Shown here in pieces: positions 17,628 through 28,928 of a stretch of DNA of 43,977 bases; within the stretch, counting starts at the first letter, position 1, and the number at the start of each line of letters is the position of its first letter. Both the position numbers and the translations under genes were made by a program. The notes under the pieces are model-generated. The model was given only the letters and a program-made list of their open reading frames with translations, ran no database searches and had not been told where the DNA came from. Source of the stretch: an uncultured Cedecea sp. (GTDB lineage: Bacteria > Pseudomonadota > Gammaproteobacteria > Enterobacterales > Enterobacteriaceae). The DNA lies in NCBI RefSeq assembly GCF_947498825.1, contig NZ_CANMLV010000030.1:1-43977 (forward strand). Direction: 5' to 3'.

Positions 17628-18572
17628 ATGATACGTTATCTGGCTGGCCGGTTAAGCCAGGCAATACTGGTATTATGGGCGGCCTATAGCCTGTCGTTCA
17701 TTCTGCTGCAGTTTCTGCCTGCTGATGCGATTTTAATTAAATTTCAAAGCCCTGACTTAGGGCTTAGCGCCGCACAAATACAAGAGATCCGTGCTGCCTA
17801 TGGGGACAATACCCCGGTCTGGCAACAATACCTGACGACGCTTGGTAATATGTTGCGCGGAGACTTTGGTTATTCCGTTGAAGCAGGCGTGTCAGTCAGT
17901 CAGCTTATCAGTACCAATCTGCCACCGACACTGCGGCTGGCAGCATTAGGTTTTATCACAGCGATTGTACTGGCGGTTATCATTGCCGCAGCCTCAACCC
18001 TGACACCACTGCGCTGGCTGCGATCTTTATTTGCTAACCTTCCCGCGCTATTTATTGCCGTACCCACCTTCTGGCTGGGCATTGCTCTGATTCAGCTATT
18101 TTCCTTCCACTGGCGACTCATACCGGTGATTAATCCTGGTTTCTGGCAAGGACTTGTCCTGCCGGTTGCCACTCTGGCAGTACCTATCAGCGCCCCGCTG
18201 GCACAGCTATTAATGCGCAGCATCGATCAGGTATTAACACAACCCTATATCGCCGTTGCCCGCGCCAAGGGTGGCAGTCATGCCGGTGTGTTATGGCGGC
18301 ATGTTGCCCGAAATGCCTTGCTGCCTGTACTCACTGTCGCTGGATTATTGTTAGGTGAATTAATAGCAGGGGCATTAGTTACCGAAACGGTATTTGGTTT
18401 AAACGGGCTGGGACAGCTGACGCAACGAGCAGTGAATAATCAGGATGCGGCGGTATTACAAGCTGTCGTGATGATCTCAGCCCTGAGCTTTGTAGTGATT
18501 AATTTACTCGTTGATCTGATTTATCCCTTACTCGATCCGCGTCTCAAGTCTATTCGGGGAGTGACCGCATGA
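17628..18572 (+). CDS. ABC transporter permease, DppB/OppB type
   Basis: 314 residues, six predicted membrane segments. N-terminus MIRYLAGRLSQAILVLWAAY is typical of DppB-like permeases; the cytoplasmic EAA loop is ...RAKGGSHAGVLWRHVARNAL (about 202-225). It forms the channel with the following permease, importing the ligand delivered by the upstream binding protein. Ten bp separate it from the binding-protein gene; its stop overlaps the next start as ATGA. Confidence 0.9.
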   Translation: MIRYLAGRLSQAILVLWAAYSLSFILLQFLPADAILIKFQSPDLGLSAAQIQEIRAAYGDNTPVWQQYLTTLGNMLRGDFGYSVEAGVSVSQLISTNLPPTLRLAALGFITAIVLAVIIAAASTLTPLRWLRSLFANLPALFIAVPTFWLGIALIQLFSFHWRLIPVINPGFWQGLVLPVATLAVPISAPLAQLLMRSIDQVLTQPYIAVARAKGGSHAGVLWRHVARNALLPVLTVAGLLLGELIAGALVTETVFGLNGLGQLTQRAVNNQDAAVLQAVVMISALSFVVINLLVDLIYPLLDPRLKSIRGVTA

Positions 18573-19429
18573 GTACCGTTGATATGAATACTCCGCTGGC
18601 AAGCCGTACCTCACGCCGTTTATTGAGGATAAACGTCGAAGTTAAACCCGGCTTATGGCTGGCCTGGCTTATCGTCTTACTGGTTGCCAGCTGGGCGTTA
18701 TTTCCTGGCTTATTTACCCACTATAGCCCAACTGAAGGGCTGCCAGGCGCTCAGCGTCTTGCTCCTCAGGCAGGACACTGGTTAGGCACCGATCAGTTGG
18801 GCCGCGATCTTTATGCACGTATTGTCTGGGGCGCATCCCATTCTCTTTCCGGCGCCTTAGTCGCGGTTGCTTTGGGTCTGGTTGTCGGCGTTGCCCTTGG
18901 CTTAATTGCCGGTGCGACTGGCGGTAAAACTGAAAATATTCTGATGCGTGGTGTTGATGTTCTGCTCGCGATCCCGGGCCTGTTACTCTCGCTAAGTATC
19001 ATCATCCTGCTGGGATTTGGCACAGTGAATGCAGCAATTGCCGTGGGGATTACCTCGGTCGCTAACTTTACCCGTCTGGCCCGTGCGGAAGTGGTGCGTA
19101 TACGCCATCTTGATTATGTCGAAGCAGCAATTGGCAGCGGGGCTACTTTTTCCCAGGTACTGTGGCGACATATCCTGCCCAATGCCATGACCTCCGTATT
19201 CGCCTTCGCAGCCCTGCAATTCGGCAGCGCAATCCTGGCACTCTCCACCTTAAGTTTTCTCGGTTATGGCACACCGCCTCCAACCCCTGAATGGGGATTA
19301 CTGATTGCTGAAGGACGTAATTACCTGGCAACAGCATGGTGGTTATCCACTTTCCCGGGCCTCGTAGTGGTGGCAGTGGTATTAGCAGTTAATCGTCTGA
19401 GTCACCATTTTGCCAGGAGGAATGCATGA
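18569..19429 (+). CDS. ABC transporter permease, DppC/OppC type
   Basis: 286 residues, N-terminal cytoplasmic stretch then about six membrane segments. The DppC landmark LGTDQLGRDLYARIVWGASH (about 73-92) and the EAA loop ...GSGATFSQVLWRHILPNAMT (about 187-210) are clear. Partner of the upstream permease. Starts on an ATGA overlap and ends on another, indicating translational coupling. Confidence 0.9.
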   Translation: MSTVDMNTPLASRTSRRLLRINVEVKPGLWLAWLIVLLVASWALFPGLFTHYSPTEGLPGAQRLAPQAGHWLGTDQLGRDLYARIVWGASHSLSGALVAVALGLVVGVALGLIAGATGGKTENILMRGVDVLLAIPGLLLSLSIIILLGFGTVNAAIAVGITSVANFTRLARAEVVRIRHLDYVEAAIGSGATFSQVLWRHILPNAMTSVFAFAALQFGSAILALSTLSFLGYGTPPPTPEWGLLIAEGRNYLATAWWLSTFPGLVVVAVVLAVNRLSHHFARRNA

Positions 19430-21045
19430 CAACGCCCCTGTTGAAAATTAACGACCTGAGTATCGCCTGGCGACAGCAGAGAACCCATAAACGCGTGGTA
19501 CATGATGTTTCCTTTGAGCTTAATGCCGGAGAAGTGCTGGCCTTGGTCGGCGAGTCTGGATCAGGTAAAACAACGCTTGCTCAGTCTATTATTGGCTTAC
19601 TGGGTGAAAACGGCACCATTGAGTCAGGTGAGATCCAGCTTAACGGACAGCCGATTAGCCGCTGGTCTGAACGTCAGCTTGATGGTCTGCGGGGAGCCAG
19701 TATTAGTCTGATCCCACAAGATCCCGGCAGTGCATTAAATCCGGTCAAAACCATCGGTCAGCAAGTCGCTGAAGTACTCAAGCTGCATACCCGAATGCCC
19801 AAATCACTGCGCGATGCACAGGTTGTATCATTGCTGGAAAAAGTCGGTCTGACTCACCCTGCCCTGCGGGTGAATCAATATCCGCACCAGCTTTCCGGTG
19901 GCATGAAACAACGGGTACTGATAGCGATGGCCATCGCCCTCAAACCCTTACTGATTATTGCCGACGAACCCACCAGTGCACTGGATGTCACGGTTCAAAA
20001 ACGTATTCTTGATTTGCTGGATAATTTACGCCGCGAATCCGGCACTGCGCTATTATTTGTCACTCATGACCTGGCGTTAGCCGCCCAGCGTGCGGACAAA
20101 ATCATGGTGTTCCGGCATGGGCGTATTCAGGAGGCAGGTCCCACGGCAGAGGTAGTCTTACGTCCGCAGAGCCCCTATACCCGACAACTCTTTGCCGATG
20201 CTCCAGGATTATCACAAACGCTGCATTCCTGGCCGGTAACAGGCACGCGCACAGCAGCCATTGAAATTGAAAACCTCAGCCAGAGTTTTTCACTCGGCAA
20301 AGGTCACGAACAAACGCTTCAAGTGCTGGATGGTGTTTCGCTTCGCGTTGATCGCGGCACCACTCATGCCTTAGTGGGAGAGTCAGGCTCTGGTAAGTCA
20401 ACCCTGGCGCGTATTCTGCTCGGTTTTCAGCGACCAGATACCGGTCGCATATTAATCGATGGTATCGACACCACGCATCTTAGCCCGGAAGCCCGACGTC
20501 AACTGCGGCAGAAAATTCAGCTGGTCTATCAGAATCCCTTTGCTTCGCTTGATCCGAGCCAAACATTATTTCAGATCATTGAAGAACCGCTGAAAAACTT
20601 TGGTAAGTTATCGAAGACTGAACGCCGTGCAAAAGTTGAAGCCATTACCCACAAAGTTGCGCTCCCGCTTGACATTTTAACCCGTAAACCGCGGGAGCTC
20701 TCTGGCGGGCAGCGTCAGCGTGTGGCAATCGCCAGGGCACTGATACTTGAACCGCAAATTTTAGTACTCGATGAAGCCACCTCGGCATTAGATGTCACCG
20801 TTCAGGCTCAGATCCTGCAATTACTCGACAATCTTCAGCAGCAGCTGGGCCTGAGTTATCTGTTCATTTCCCACGATCTGGCAACCGTACGTCAGCTGGC
20901 GCACAGCGTCTCGGTACTGCAAGCCGGAAAATTAGTCGATAGCGGCCAAATAGCAGATGTCTTTAACTCCCCTGCCAGTGACTACACCCGACAATTACTG
21001 AATGCCATTCCCACAATACCTGTCACTGAAAGGAGCATCGCATGA
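19426..21045 (+). CDS. ABC transporter ATP-binding protein with two fused nucleotide-binding domains
   Basis: 539 residues containing two complete NBDs. NBD1: Walker A GESGSGKT at 42-49, signature LSGGMKQR, Walker [17 protein letters not shown]2: Walker A GESGSGKS near 320, signature [15 protein letters not shown], Walker [13 protein letters not shown]. It resembles GsiA and YejF, in which the D- and F-type ATPases are fused. It powers import by the two preceding permeases. ATGA overlaps at both ends. Confidence 0.93.
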   Translation: MTTPLLKINDLSIAWRQQRTHKRVVHDVSFELNAGEVLALVGESGSGKTTLAQSIIGLLGENGTIESGEIQLNGQPISRWSERQLDGLRGASISLIPQDPGSALNPVKTIGQQVAEVLKLHTRMPKSLRDAQVVSLLEKVGLTHPALRVNQYPHQLSGGMKQRVLIAMAIALKPLLIIADEPTSALDVTVQKRILDLLDNLRRESGTALLFVTHDLALAAQRADKIMVFRHGRIQEAGPTAEVVLRPQSPYTRQLFADAPGLSQTLHSWPVTGTRTAAIEIENLSQSFSLGKGHEQTLQVLDGVSLRVDRGTTHALVGESGSGKSTLARILLGFQRPDTGRILIDGIDTTHLSPEARRQLRQKIQLVYQNPFASLDPSQTLFQIIEEPLKNFGKLSKTERRAKVEAITHKVALPLDILTRKPRELSGGQRQRVAIARALILEPQILVLDEATSALDVTVQAQILQLLDNLQQQLGLSYLFISHDLATVRQLAHSVSVLQAGKLVDSGQIADVFNSPASDYTRQLLNAIPTIPVTERSIA

Positions 21046-22088
21046 CCATTAAACGACTCGGTTTCTTTACTCGCCTGTTGGACAATGTTCCTGCCAGTGA
21101 GCGCTACCGATTAGCGACAGAGCAAATTCTCCATGCGGAGCGCCAAGGATTTGATAGCGCATGGGTTGCTCAACATCACTTCCACGAAGCAGAGGGAGGT
21201 CTTCCTGCTCCCCTGGTGTTTTTAAGTTACCTTGCGGCGCAAACGCAACGGATCCGACTAGGAACAGGAATTATTACTTTACCCATGGAATCCGCACTAC
21301 GGGTCGCAGAGGACGCGGTAGTACTGGATTTATTAAGTAAAGGGCGTTTCGAATTAGGCGTGGGATCTGGCGGAACACCGAGTTCATTCCCCACATTCGG
21401 GCTACAAAGCAGCGATCGTGGCAAAGTCTATGCTGAAAATCTGACGCTACTGCGTGCAGCATTGAATGATGAACCCCTGTCCGGGACCGATAATCATCTC
21501 TACCCGTCTTCGCCTCAGCTTGCCCGACGCATCTGGCAGGCAACGTTTTCCGTTGATGGTGGTGCCCGGGCAGGTAGGGCTGGCGATGGTTTAATGCTAT
21601 CGCGCACACAACCCCGCAGTGCTGATGCTCTCGATGCGCCGCTCGATGTTATCCAGAATCCAATAATTGATGCTTACCTTGATGCCCTTCCCGAAGGTGT
21701 TGAGCCGAGGATCCTCGCATCACGCACTGGGTTTGTGGCCGATGACGGCGAACAGGCGCGGCAATTAGCCGTACCGGGTTTACGCCAGCAGGCAGAACAG
21801 TTTCAGCTTCAGGGATATAAACTGTCAGGCAATAGCCTCGATGATCATATTGCCCTGTTTGATGTTCATCTTGGTGATGTCCGACAGGTTATCGCCTCAT
21901 TAGGGCGGGACAGTACTCTATCCCGAGTCACCGATTTATCGTTTCAAGTTCACTCTATCGACCCACCCCATGCTTATATTTTGCGATCCATCGAACTGCT
22001 GGCACAGCAGGTAGCCCCGGCATTCGGCTGGACAAGTCATGGAGCGCGTTCTACCCCTACGCCGACCCCCACTAAGGAGACAGCATGA
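21042..22088 (+). CDS. FMN-dependent luciferase-like monooxygenase (LLM family)
   Basis: 348 residues, a bacterial-luciferase-like TIM barrel: [53 protein letters not shown] and GRFELGVGSGG are the usual FMN/flavin-site segments. Such enzymes use FMNH2 and O2 to cleave C-S, C-N or similar bonds. The C-terminus is low-complexity (STPTPTPTKE). Coupled by ATGA overlaps to the importer and to the next gene, so it likely acts on the imported compound. A family named after Klebsiella KPN_01858 has this context (recalled, not checked). A separate flavin reductase is not seen nearby. Confidence 0.88.
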   Translation: MTIKRLGFFTRLLDNVPASERYRLATEQILHAERQGFDSAWVAQHHFHEAEGGLPAPLVFLSYLAAQTQRIRLGTGIITLPMESALRVAEDAVVLDLLSKGRFELGVGSGGTPSSFPTFGLQSSDRGKVYAENLTLLRAALNDEPLSGTDNHLYPSSPQLARRIWQATFSVDGGARAGRAGDGLMLSRTQPRSADALDAPLDVIQNPIIDAYLDALPEGVEPRILASRTGFVADDGEQARQLAVPGLRQQAEQFQLQGYKLSGNSLDDHIALFDVHLGDVRQVIASLGRDSTLSRVTDLSFQVHSIDPPHAYILRSIELLAQQVAPAFGWTSHGARSTPTPTPTKETA

Positions 22089-23173
22089 GTCACCCAGATT
22101 TACTCAATCAACTGGCAGAGATTATTCCCAATAGCGCTCTGGCAGAGGCCCGTGAAACGCGCCATGCCGCAACCCAGCATGCACAAGGGAGTTATCAGGC
22201 TTTATTTGGTGAAACCAGTATCAGTGGTCTAACGCTCAATGAACGTCTGACTCTGGCAAAGCAGGTTGCTGAATGGCATGAAGACACACAGCTTGCCGAT
22301 CATTATCATCAACGCGTCACAGAGCCCGTAAGCAAGCGCTTTGCCGCCCTGCTTGATCATGCTGAACGACTCAGTTTTCAACCAGTACAAGTCAGTCCTG
22401 CTGGGGTAGAAGGCTTACTCGCAGCCGGATTCAATGAAGAAGAGATTGTTACCTTATCGCAAATTATTGGTTTTGTGGCTTTCCAGAGCCGTCTGCTACG
22501 CGGTCTGCGTTTACTCGGCGACAAATCGGTCAGCGGTGAGCAGGAACGCATTCCCGGAGCGGGAGAATGGCATCATCAGTCTCATACTCTGAGTGGCAAA
22601 TCAGCACCTCAGGCATTTACTCAGGCAGAATTAGGCTGGGAAGCCTGGCTACCGGCAAAAGCCTTTAGCGAGTTTAATCCTGATGAGCAAGAAACCCTGA
22701 AACGTTTTGGTCATCAAAACTCCGATTATTTCCGCTTACTGGGGCGTAATCTGCCGGTACTGGAGCAACGGACCCTGACCGATAAAGGTATCTTCTTTAC
22801 GCCAGGGGGCCTGCCACGCGCTGAACGTGAGCTTGCCGCCACTATCGCGAGTAAAATTAATGGCTGTATCTTTTGTGCCTCGGTGCATGCCCGAAAAGCG
22901 GGGCAGCTTGCCAAACAAAGTGAGGCTATCGACAAGCTACTGGCGATTCAGCCCGGCCAGCAATTAAGTGAAGGTCAGTCTTCACGTTGGCAGGCAGAGA
23001 TTAATTTCTCAGCCGCACTTTCAGCCACACCTGCCACGGCCAGTGCACAACAGGTAGCGATTCTGAGAGAACAAGGATTAAGTGAATTAGAACTGTTGGA
23101 CTTAGTGCAGTCGACGGCATTTTTTGCCTGGGCTAACCGCTTGATGTTGACTCTTGGTGAGCCATTTAATTAA
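22085..23173 (+). CDS. Alkylhydroperoxidase (AhpD/CMD)-domain protein, two fused domains
   Basis: 362 residues. The second half has a canonical AhpD-like segment AATIASKINGCIFCASVHAR with a CxxC pair and the downstream histidine. The first half (about 20-160) has a similar helical layout (LNERLTLAKQVAEWHEDTQL and NEEEIVTLSQIIGFVAFQSR) without the cysteines. It looks like a fusion of the two CMD proteins that are separate genes in related clusters (Agrobacterium Avi_7170 and Avi_7169 families, recalled). Possibly removes peroxide made by the flavin enzyme or acts on its product. Last gene of the operon. Confidence 0.8.
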   Translation: MSHPDLLNQLAEIIPNSALAEARETRHAATQHAQGSYQALFGETSISGLTLNERLTLAKQVAEWHEDTQLADHYHQRVTEPVSKRFAALLDHAERLSFQPVQVSPAGVEGLLAAGFNEEEIVTLSQIIGFVAFQSRLLRGLRLLGDKSVSGEQERIPGAGEWHHQSHTLSGKSAPQAFTQAELGWEAWLPAKAFSEFNPDEQETLKRFGHQNSDYFRLLGRNLPVLEQRTLTDKGIFFTPGGLPRAERELAATIASKINGCIFCASVHARKAGQLAKQSEAIDKLLAIQPGQQLSEGQSSRWQAEINFSAALSATPATASAQQVAILREQGLSELELLDLVQSTAFFAWANRLMLTLGEPFN

Positions 23174-23190
23174 TTTCTTGTGGTTTTATC

Positions 23191-23222
23191 GATAAAAATG
23201 GCCCGAAAGGGCCATTTTTATC
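23191..23222. terminator. Bidirectional terminator between the ABC operon and fklB
   Basis: GATAAAAATGGCCC-GAAA-GGGCCATTTTTATC: a perfect 14-bp stem with a GNRA-type tetraloop, between two convergent genes. Confidence 0.92.
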
Positions 23223-23242
23223 GGAAGTTTGAACATGAAAGA

Positions 23243-23863
23243 TTAGATGATATCTAACAGTTCAACTTCAAAGACCAGGGTGCTAAATGGTGGGATAGAG
23301 GCACCCGCACCACGCTCGCCATAAGCGAGGTTGTAAGGGATAGTCAGTTCCCATTTAGAACCTACAGGCATTAATGTCAGCGCTTCAATCCAGCCTGCGA
23401 TAACACCATTAACCGGGAACTCAGCCGGTTCGCCGCGCTGTACGGAGCTGTCGAATACTGTGCCATCGACCAGTTTGCCGGTGTAGTGAACACGAACATG
23501 ATCGGTACGGGCAGGAATAGCCCCTTCACCCTGAGTCAGTACACGGAACTGCAGGCCTGATTCTGTGCTGTTCACGCCTTCTTTCTGCGCGTTAGCTTCC
23601 AGATACTTCTGGCCTTCAACAGCCAGCTCTTTTTGACGTTCCTGACGTACTGCATCAGCGCGTTCATGCACTTCACGCAGAGCGCGGTGAACCACGTCTA
23701 CGGGTACCACTGGAGCATTACCTTCCAGTGCATCAGTCAAACCAGCGAGCAGGGCTTCTGGCAGTAAACCTTCCAGGCCAGATTCACTCAGTTGTTGACC
23801 AATCTGTAAACCAATACCGTAGCTTGCTTGTGCTTCAACGCTGTCAAAAGCAGGAGTTGTCAT
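23243..23863 (-). CDS. fklB: FKBP-type peptidyl-prolyl isomerase FklB (FKBP22)
   Basis: 206 residues, the E. coli FklB length. N-terminal helical dimerisation domain (about 1-95, [20 protein letters not shown]), then an FKBP domain with [38 protein letters not shown] and [20 protein letters not shown]. It catalyses cis-trans prolyl isomerisation. Monocistronic, the E. coli position next to ytfB. Confidence 0.95.
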   Translation of the reverse strand: MTTPAFDSVEAQASYGIGLQIGQQLSESGLEGLLPEALLAGLTDALEGNAPVVPVDVVHRALREVHERADAVRQERQKELAVEGQKYLEANAQKEGVNSTESGLQFRVLTQGEGAIPARTDHVRVHYTGKLVDGTVFDSSVQRGEPAEFPVNGVIAGWIEALTLMPVGSKWELTIPYNLAYGERGAGASIPPFSTLVFEVELLDII

Positions 23864-24037
23864 GGATTATCCTTTCATAGGGTTTGAATATCAGTGGCAA
23901 GCATAACAGCGTTGTACCTGCCCGGTAAAATGCAATTGACCAGCAGGTAATAAAACAGGAACAATGTATTCTACAAACTCAGTGCATTTCACGTTGTTAA
24001 AATGCATAAGACAATGGATTACATGAGGAGGTTAGCG

Positions 24038-24640
24038 ATGCGATTCGCCGCGAAGTTCTGGCTGAGAAAGGTCTGGCACGCACCTGAATATTTCCGAATT
24101 ATGGATCCTCTTCCCCCGGCCCATCGCCGCGGGATCATTGCCAGTGCGATAGTCATCTGTGTCTGCTTCTTATGGCCAACAGATCCCCCTCCGCCCAAGC
24201 CCCAAGCTATTCAACTGAATAGCGAGGCGACTCTGCCATTACAGGCCAATCTGGTAGTGCCTTCTTACGATAGCGCTGAAAATAGCAACACCTCTGAAAG
24301 TCAGCCCATCGCACCAGACAATAATACATCCCCTCCACCGGCAGAAGTTGCGGTTCAGAATAGTGATACCGGAGGACAATGGCATACCTATCAGATTGCA
24401 CCGGGGCAGACTATGGCGCAATTATTCAGGGATAATAATTTACCCCCCACTGATGTCTATGCAATGGCCCAGGTCGAAGGAAGTGATAAAGCCCTGAGTA
24501 ATCTGCAAGCGGGTCAGACTGTGCGTATTCTTGAGAATGAAGATGGAGTAGTGACAGGATTATCTATTGAAAATGAAAAAGACAATAAACAAGTCCATTT
24601 CACTCGTCAGCAAGATGGCAGCTTCAGACTGGGACGTTAA
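24038..24640 (+). CDS. ytfB: OapA-domain cell-envelope protein YtfB
   Basis: 200 residues from ATG 24038, chosen because AGGAGG sits 6 nt upstream; in-frame ATGs at 24002 and later lack a good site. A short cytoplasmic N-terminus (KVWHAPEYFRIMDPLPPAHR, the OapA N-terminal motif) precedes one membrane helix (GIIASAIVICVCFLW), a Pro/Ser-rich linker and a C-terminal LysM-like OapA domain (WHTYQIAPGQTMAQLFRDNN, LSNLQAGQTVRIL). E. coli YtfB has been tied to cell division and glycan binding. Divergent from fklB, as in E. coli. Confidence 0.9.
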   Translation: MRFAAKFWLRKVWHAPEYFRIMDPLPPAHRRGIIASAIVICVCFLWPTDPPPPKPQAIQLNSEATLPLQANLVVPSYDSAENSNTSESQPIAPDNNTSPPPAEVAVQNSDTGGQWHTYQIAPGQTMAQLFRDNNLPPTDVYAMAQVEGSDKALSNLQAGQTVRILENEDGVVTGLSIENEKDNKQVHFTRQQDGSFRLGR

Positions 24641-24677
24641 TAAGTCTTAGGGGATTTTTCGGTATGAAACACATAAA

Positions 24678-24700
24678 AACGCCAGCACGAGGCTGGCGTT
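24678..24700 (-). terminator. Terminator of the rpsF-priB-rpsR-rplI operon
   Basis: AACGCCAGC/GCTGGCGTT hairpin with a 5-nt loop; on the minus strand it is followed by a T-run. It may also stop ytfB transcription. Confidence 0.88.
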
Positions 24701-24721
24701 AAAAACGGTGTGAATAATTAA

Positions 24722-25183
<462 letters not shown>

Positions 25184-25212
25184 TCAAAGTCGTATTAATG
25201 GACCGTGACCGA

Positions 25213-25762
<550 letters not shown>

Positions 25763-25767
25763 CAGAA

Positions 25768-26181
<414 letters not shown>

Positions 26182-26362
26182 TTATTCAGCCTCCTGTCAG
26201 GGTCAGCCGCGGCCCATGGAAGCAAGGAACGTTGTTTGAAATGCGGCTGAAAAATTGACGCGTAATAATACTTATACCGCCGCCTAAACTCAAGGCCTGA
26301 GTGGATTAATTTTGAGCACGAAGGAAATCACGTTTTAATCCGTTGAATTAATGAAGAGATGG

Positions 26363-27091
26363 CTAAAAATTCTGTTCGAAAAACGCCGTGGTGGCGCTCA
26401 GCGCTGAGGGAGTGATGCGGTGTTTTACCCCCGGCTCCAATAAGCAGGTCAGCCGTGTATCAAGCTGCCGAATGGAGAGAGCCTGTTGCAACCTTTGGGT
26501 TTCAGTCACAGGGACGACATCATCATCTTCGCCATGCCACAATAGCAAAGGGCGATCCGCCAATTTGCCAAGTTGGTGTTCAATATCATAAGACGCTAAT
26601 GTCGCCATCACCTTATCACTTTCCCTTGGAGCGGGTGGAAACAGTGTCGTAGCGAGAGAGGAAAAATAGCCTGATCCCATCAAACAGGCCACGGCACGCA
26701 CCTCAGGATGACGCGCCATAATTCCCAGTGCCGTCATTCCCCCCATCGAAGCTCCGGCAACGGCCACTTTATTATCCTCAATCCATGACTTTTCTAACGC
26801 CAGCTGATGAAGTTCGGGAAATTCATCAATATTTTTTTGCAGAATTGACCAGAACTGCTCCAGACGGCGATTTTCATCACCAGTAAAACGCGCACCGTGT
26901 TGATCCGCATCCGGCATAATGACCCTGAATCCAGCCTGCGCTAAAGCGATGGAAAAGTAGCTATACACCAGTTTTGATGAAAGGAATCCGTGATAAAAAA
27001 ACAACGTCGGTAATGGTGTGTTATGGCATCCTGAAGGCGTTGCATGTAAAAACTCCCTTGCGCCGATTTTTTCGAGATTAATCTCTATCAC
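26363..27091 (-). CDS. yjfP: YjfP, alpha/beta-hydrolase esterase
   Basis: 242 residues, close to E. coli YjfP. Alpha/beta-hydrolase landmarks: oxyanion-region FFYHGFLSSKLVYSYFSIAL (about 31-50), nucleophile elbow GASMGGM (Ser near 115), an acidic residue in LLLWHGEDDDVVPVTE and the histidine in VKHRITPSAL. The E. coli protein is an esterase on short acyl chains; its physiological role is unclear. The gap to rpsF has no other gene. Confidence 0.92.
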   Translation of the reverse strand: MIEINLEKIGAREFLHATPSGCHNTPLPTLFFYHGFLSSKLVYSYFSIALAQAGFRVIMPDADQHGARFTGDENRRLEQFWSILQKNIDEFPELHQLALEKSWIEDNKVAVAGASMGGMTALGIMARHPEVRAVACLMGSGYFSSLATTLFPPAPRESDKVMATLASYDIEHQLGKLADRPLLLWHGEDDDVVPVTETQRLQQALSIRQLDTRLTCLLEPGVKHRITPSALSATTAFFEQNF

Positions 27092-27702
27092 GGGTCACTA
27101 TCCTCAATATTTGCTGTCAAAAAAAATAAACCCCACCAACGATTATTATCAGGATGAGATCTGGCTTGCAATTTTCCTTTTTCGCTCATAAAAAAATGTG
27201 TCGGAGATAGCAAATAACAGGCATTCCTCCATCGCTGGCAACGTATTCAAACTATAATAAAAACATGATGAAATGGGGCTGAAGAGGCGACTCTCTCGGT
27301 TATCGCTGACTGATTAACAACGTTATATTTTAAGCCATTAAACTTGAATTGTAATAAATATGTTAATAGCAAGTCACATATAGCCGAATACATTAACAAA
27401 GATATTACGAGTCTATCTACAGATATTCACATTTAAATAATGTGAAGCATGAAGATAGAAGTTTTACCGGCAATGATGCCAGTATCATTTCGAGCACTAT
27501 CCCTGTTATTGATAAGCCTTTATTACTGATGAATATGTCTGTGAGTTATTAATAAATAAACGTTATTTATTGATATTTACACATGCTTTCACAGATTTAT
27601 TCTTTATTGTGCACAATGAACTACGAGCTCAGGAAAGAACTGTAGTTTGATTCTGCAAAGGAATGTCCAGCGCTATCGGGATATAAATAAAAGGAGCCGA
27701 CA
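27092..27702. other. AT-rich intergenic region upstream of yjfN
   Basis: About 610 bp with no convincing ORF. It contains AT-rich palindromes, e.g. TTCACATT-N5-AATGTGAA near 27427-27447 and AATAAATAA-N3-TTATTTATT (27551-27571), which could be regulator sites for the envelope-stress-type gene yjfN, though I cannot assign a regulator. It also carries the yjfP promoter on the minus strand. Confidence 0.4.
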
Positions 27703-27978
27703 ATGAAACGATCAAATGCCTTAACGAACTTGCTCTCATCTATGAGCCTGCTCCCGCCTTTGGCTCGTTCTGCTGAGGATGTCGCGGCAGACTGTGTCAC
27801 CGGATTAAATGAAATTGGTACGATGTCCGTCAATGACATGGTAGGCAGTCCATATGATGTAGAAAAGGTTATCGCCCTGAAAGCCAGTGAACAAGGGGCA
27901 TCTTATTACCGTATTATCCAGCTTGAGGAGGATTTACCGACTGAAAGCTGGCAAGCACAAGTGATTATCTATGCCTGA
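27703..27978 (+). CDS. yjfN: YjfN, periplasmic DUF1471-family protein (DegP activator in E. coli)
   Basis: 91 residues: a signal peptide ending near ...PPLARSA (about 24), then ADCVTGLNEIGTMSVNDMVG and DVEKVIALKASEQGASYYRI, very close to E. coli YjfN (DCVTGLNEIGQISVNN..., ALKADEQGASWYRI). DUF1471 (YhcN/BhsA/McbA) proteins are small stress-induced envelope proteins; E. coli YjfN has been reported to activate the protease DegP through its C-terminus (here ...QAQVIIYA). Strong AAGGAG site. Next to yjfP, as in E. coli. Confidence 0.88.
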   Translation: MKRSNALTNLLSSMSLLPPLARSAEDVAADCVTGLNEIGTMSVNDMVGSPYDVEKVIALKASEQGASYYRIIQLEEDLPTESWQAQVIIYA

Positions 27979-28015
27979 AAAATTTCAGCTTCATCACCCA
28001 TGGCACGGCAGGACG

Positions 28016-28056
28016 GGTATTTAATGATATTTGCCGATTAAACATCATTTAATACC
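28016..28056. terminator. AT-rich stem-loop downstream of yjfN
   Basis: GGTATTTAATGAT (28016-28028) pairs with ATCATTTAATACC (28044-28056) with one T-T mismatch. No T-run follows, so terminator activity is uncertain. Nothing coding is seen in 27979-28246. Confidence 0.4.
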
Positions 28057-28246
28057 GGCCCCGGCCATCGGTGATGCAAGCGATTTATGTTTTTATATCC
28101 CGTGCACCCCACCAGAATATCTCCCACATTACTCGCCAATGACCGAATATAGTGCACCGCATCAAGGATGGTTATCCGGGTAAAAAGACAGCGCAGCCAG
28201 CTTTAATGATGACTGAGCAACAATTCTAACGCTTACAGAAATGTCC

Positions 28247-28900
28247 CTAAACAGAGTCGTTCCCTGTCGGGATCTGCGCAAAGAAATTCACATAATCCGC
28301 GGCTCGAACTTGTTTAAGAATAACAACAAGCTGTCCTAAGGGATCTGTAGACCAATCACAACGGATATCAATATCGGCATACTGGCGCTTATTCCACACT
28401 TTTAATGCAGCAGAGCCTATGCCACGATAGTCACCCCCCGCTTTTGCGCCTGCTTGCATAGCAAGTAATAACCTTTCAGCAAATTCACACTCGCTATTTT
28501 TCTGGTAGCTGTGTCGCATCGCTTTAATTACCTGCTCACCAACTAACATATTACCCGCTATGGCGAGATTTTCTTCTGACAGACTGCCACACCAGGGTAA
28601 ACAAGAACGACCTGTCCAGTCAACACTCTGCCCCTGGCTATCGATGATGATCCATTGTCTCAAATCTCGGCCATCATCCTCGGCGAGCATCATTTCCAGA
28701 CTGGCTCTCGCACAGAGTCCCTGCTGTAGCCATTCAATACCTTTCAGGCCAGCCACGGGATTAGTCATGGCCTGTGTCGCGATTGCCCCGGTCAAACTGG
28801 CACCGTGAAGGACTAATGCGCCGACAGCAGGACCAGCAGTTGCCGTTGCGGCACCAATTACCCCTGTTCCTGGACAACGCGCCACGATTGAAAACGTCAT
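28247..28900 (-). CDS. DUF1028-family protein (Ntn-hydrolase-like fold)
   Basis: 217 residues beginning MTFSIVARCPGTGVIGAATA, the hallmark N-terminus of DUF1028; GAIATQAMTNPVAGLKGIEW and SEENLAIAGNMLV continue the family pattern (LAIAGNML is strongly typical). Structural members have an Ntn-hydrolase fold with Thr2 in the nucleophile place, suggesting amide-bond hydrolysis, but I know of no demonstrated substrate. Divergent from a Dpp-like importer operon with an M42 peptidase, so it probably acts on the imported peptide or amide. Confidence 0.85.
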   Translation of the reverse strand: MTFSIVARCPGTGVIGAATATAGPAVGALVLHGASLTGAIATQAMTNPVAGLKGIEWLQQGLCARASLEMMLAEDDGRDLRQWIIIDSQGQSVDWTGRSCLPWCGSLSEENLAIAGNMLVGEQVIKAMRHSYQKNSECEFAERLLLAMQAGAKAGGDYRGIGSAALKVWNKRQYADIDIRCDWSTDPLGQLVVILKQVRAADYVNFFAQIPTGNDSV

Positions 28901-28928
28901 TTACACCTCTAAAAATAGACATCGCTCA

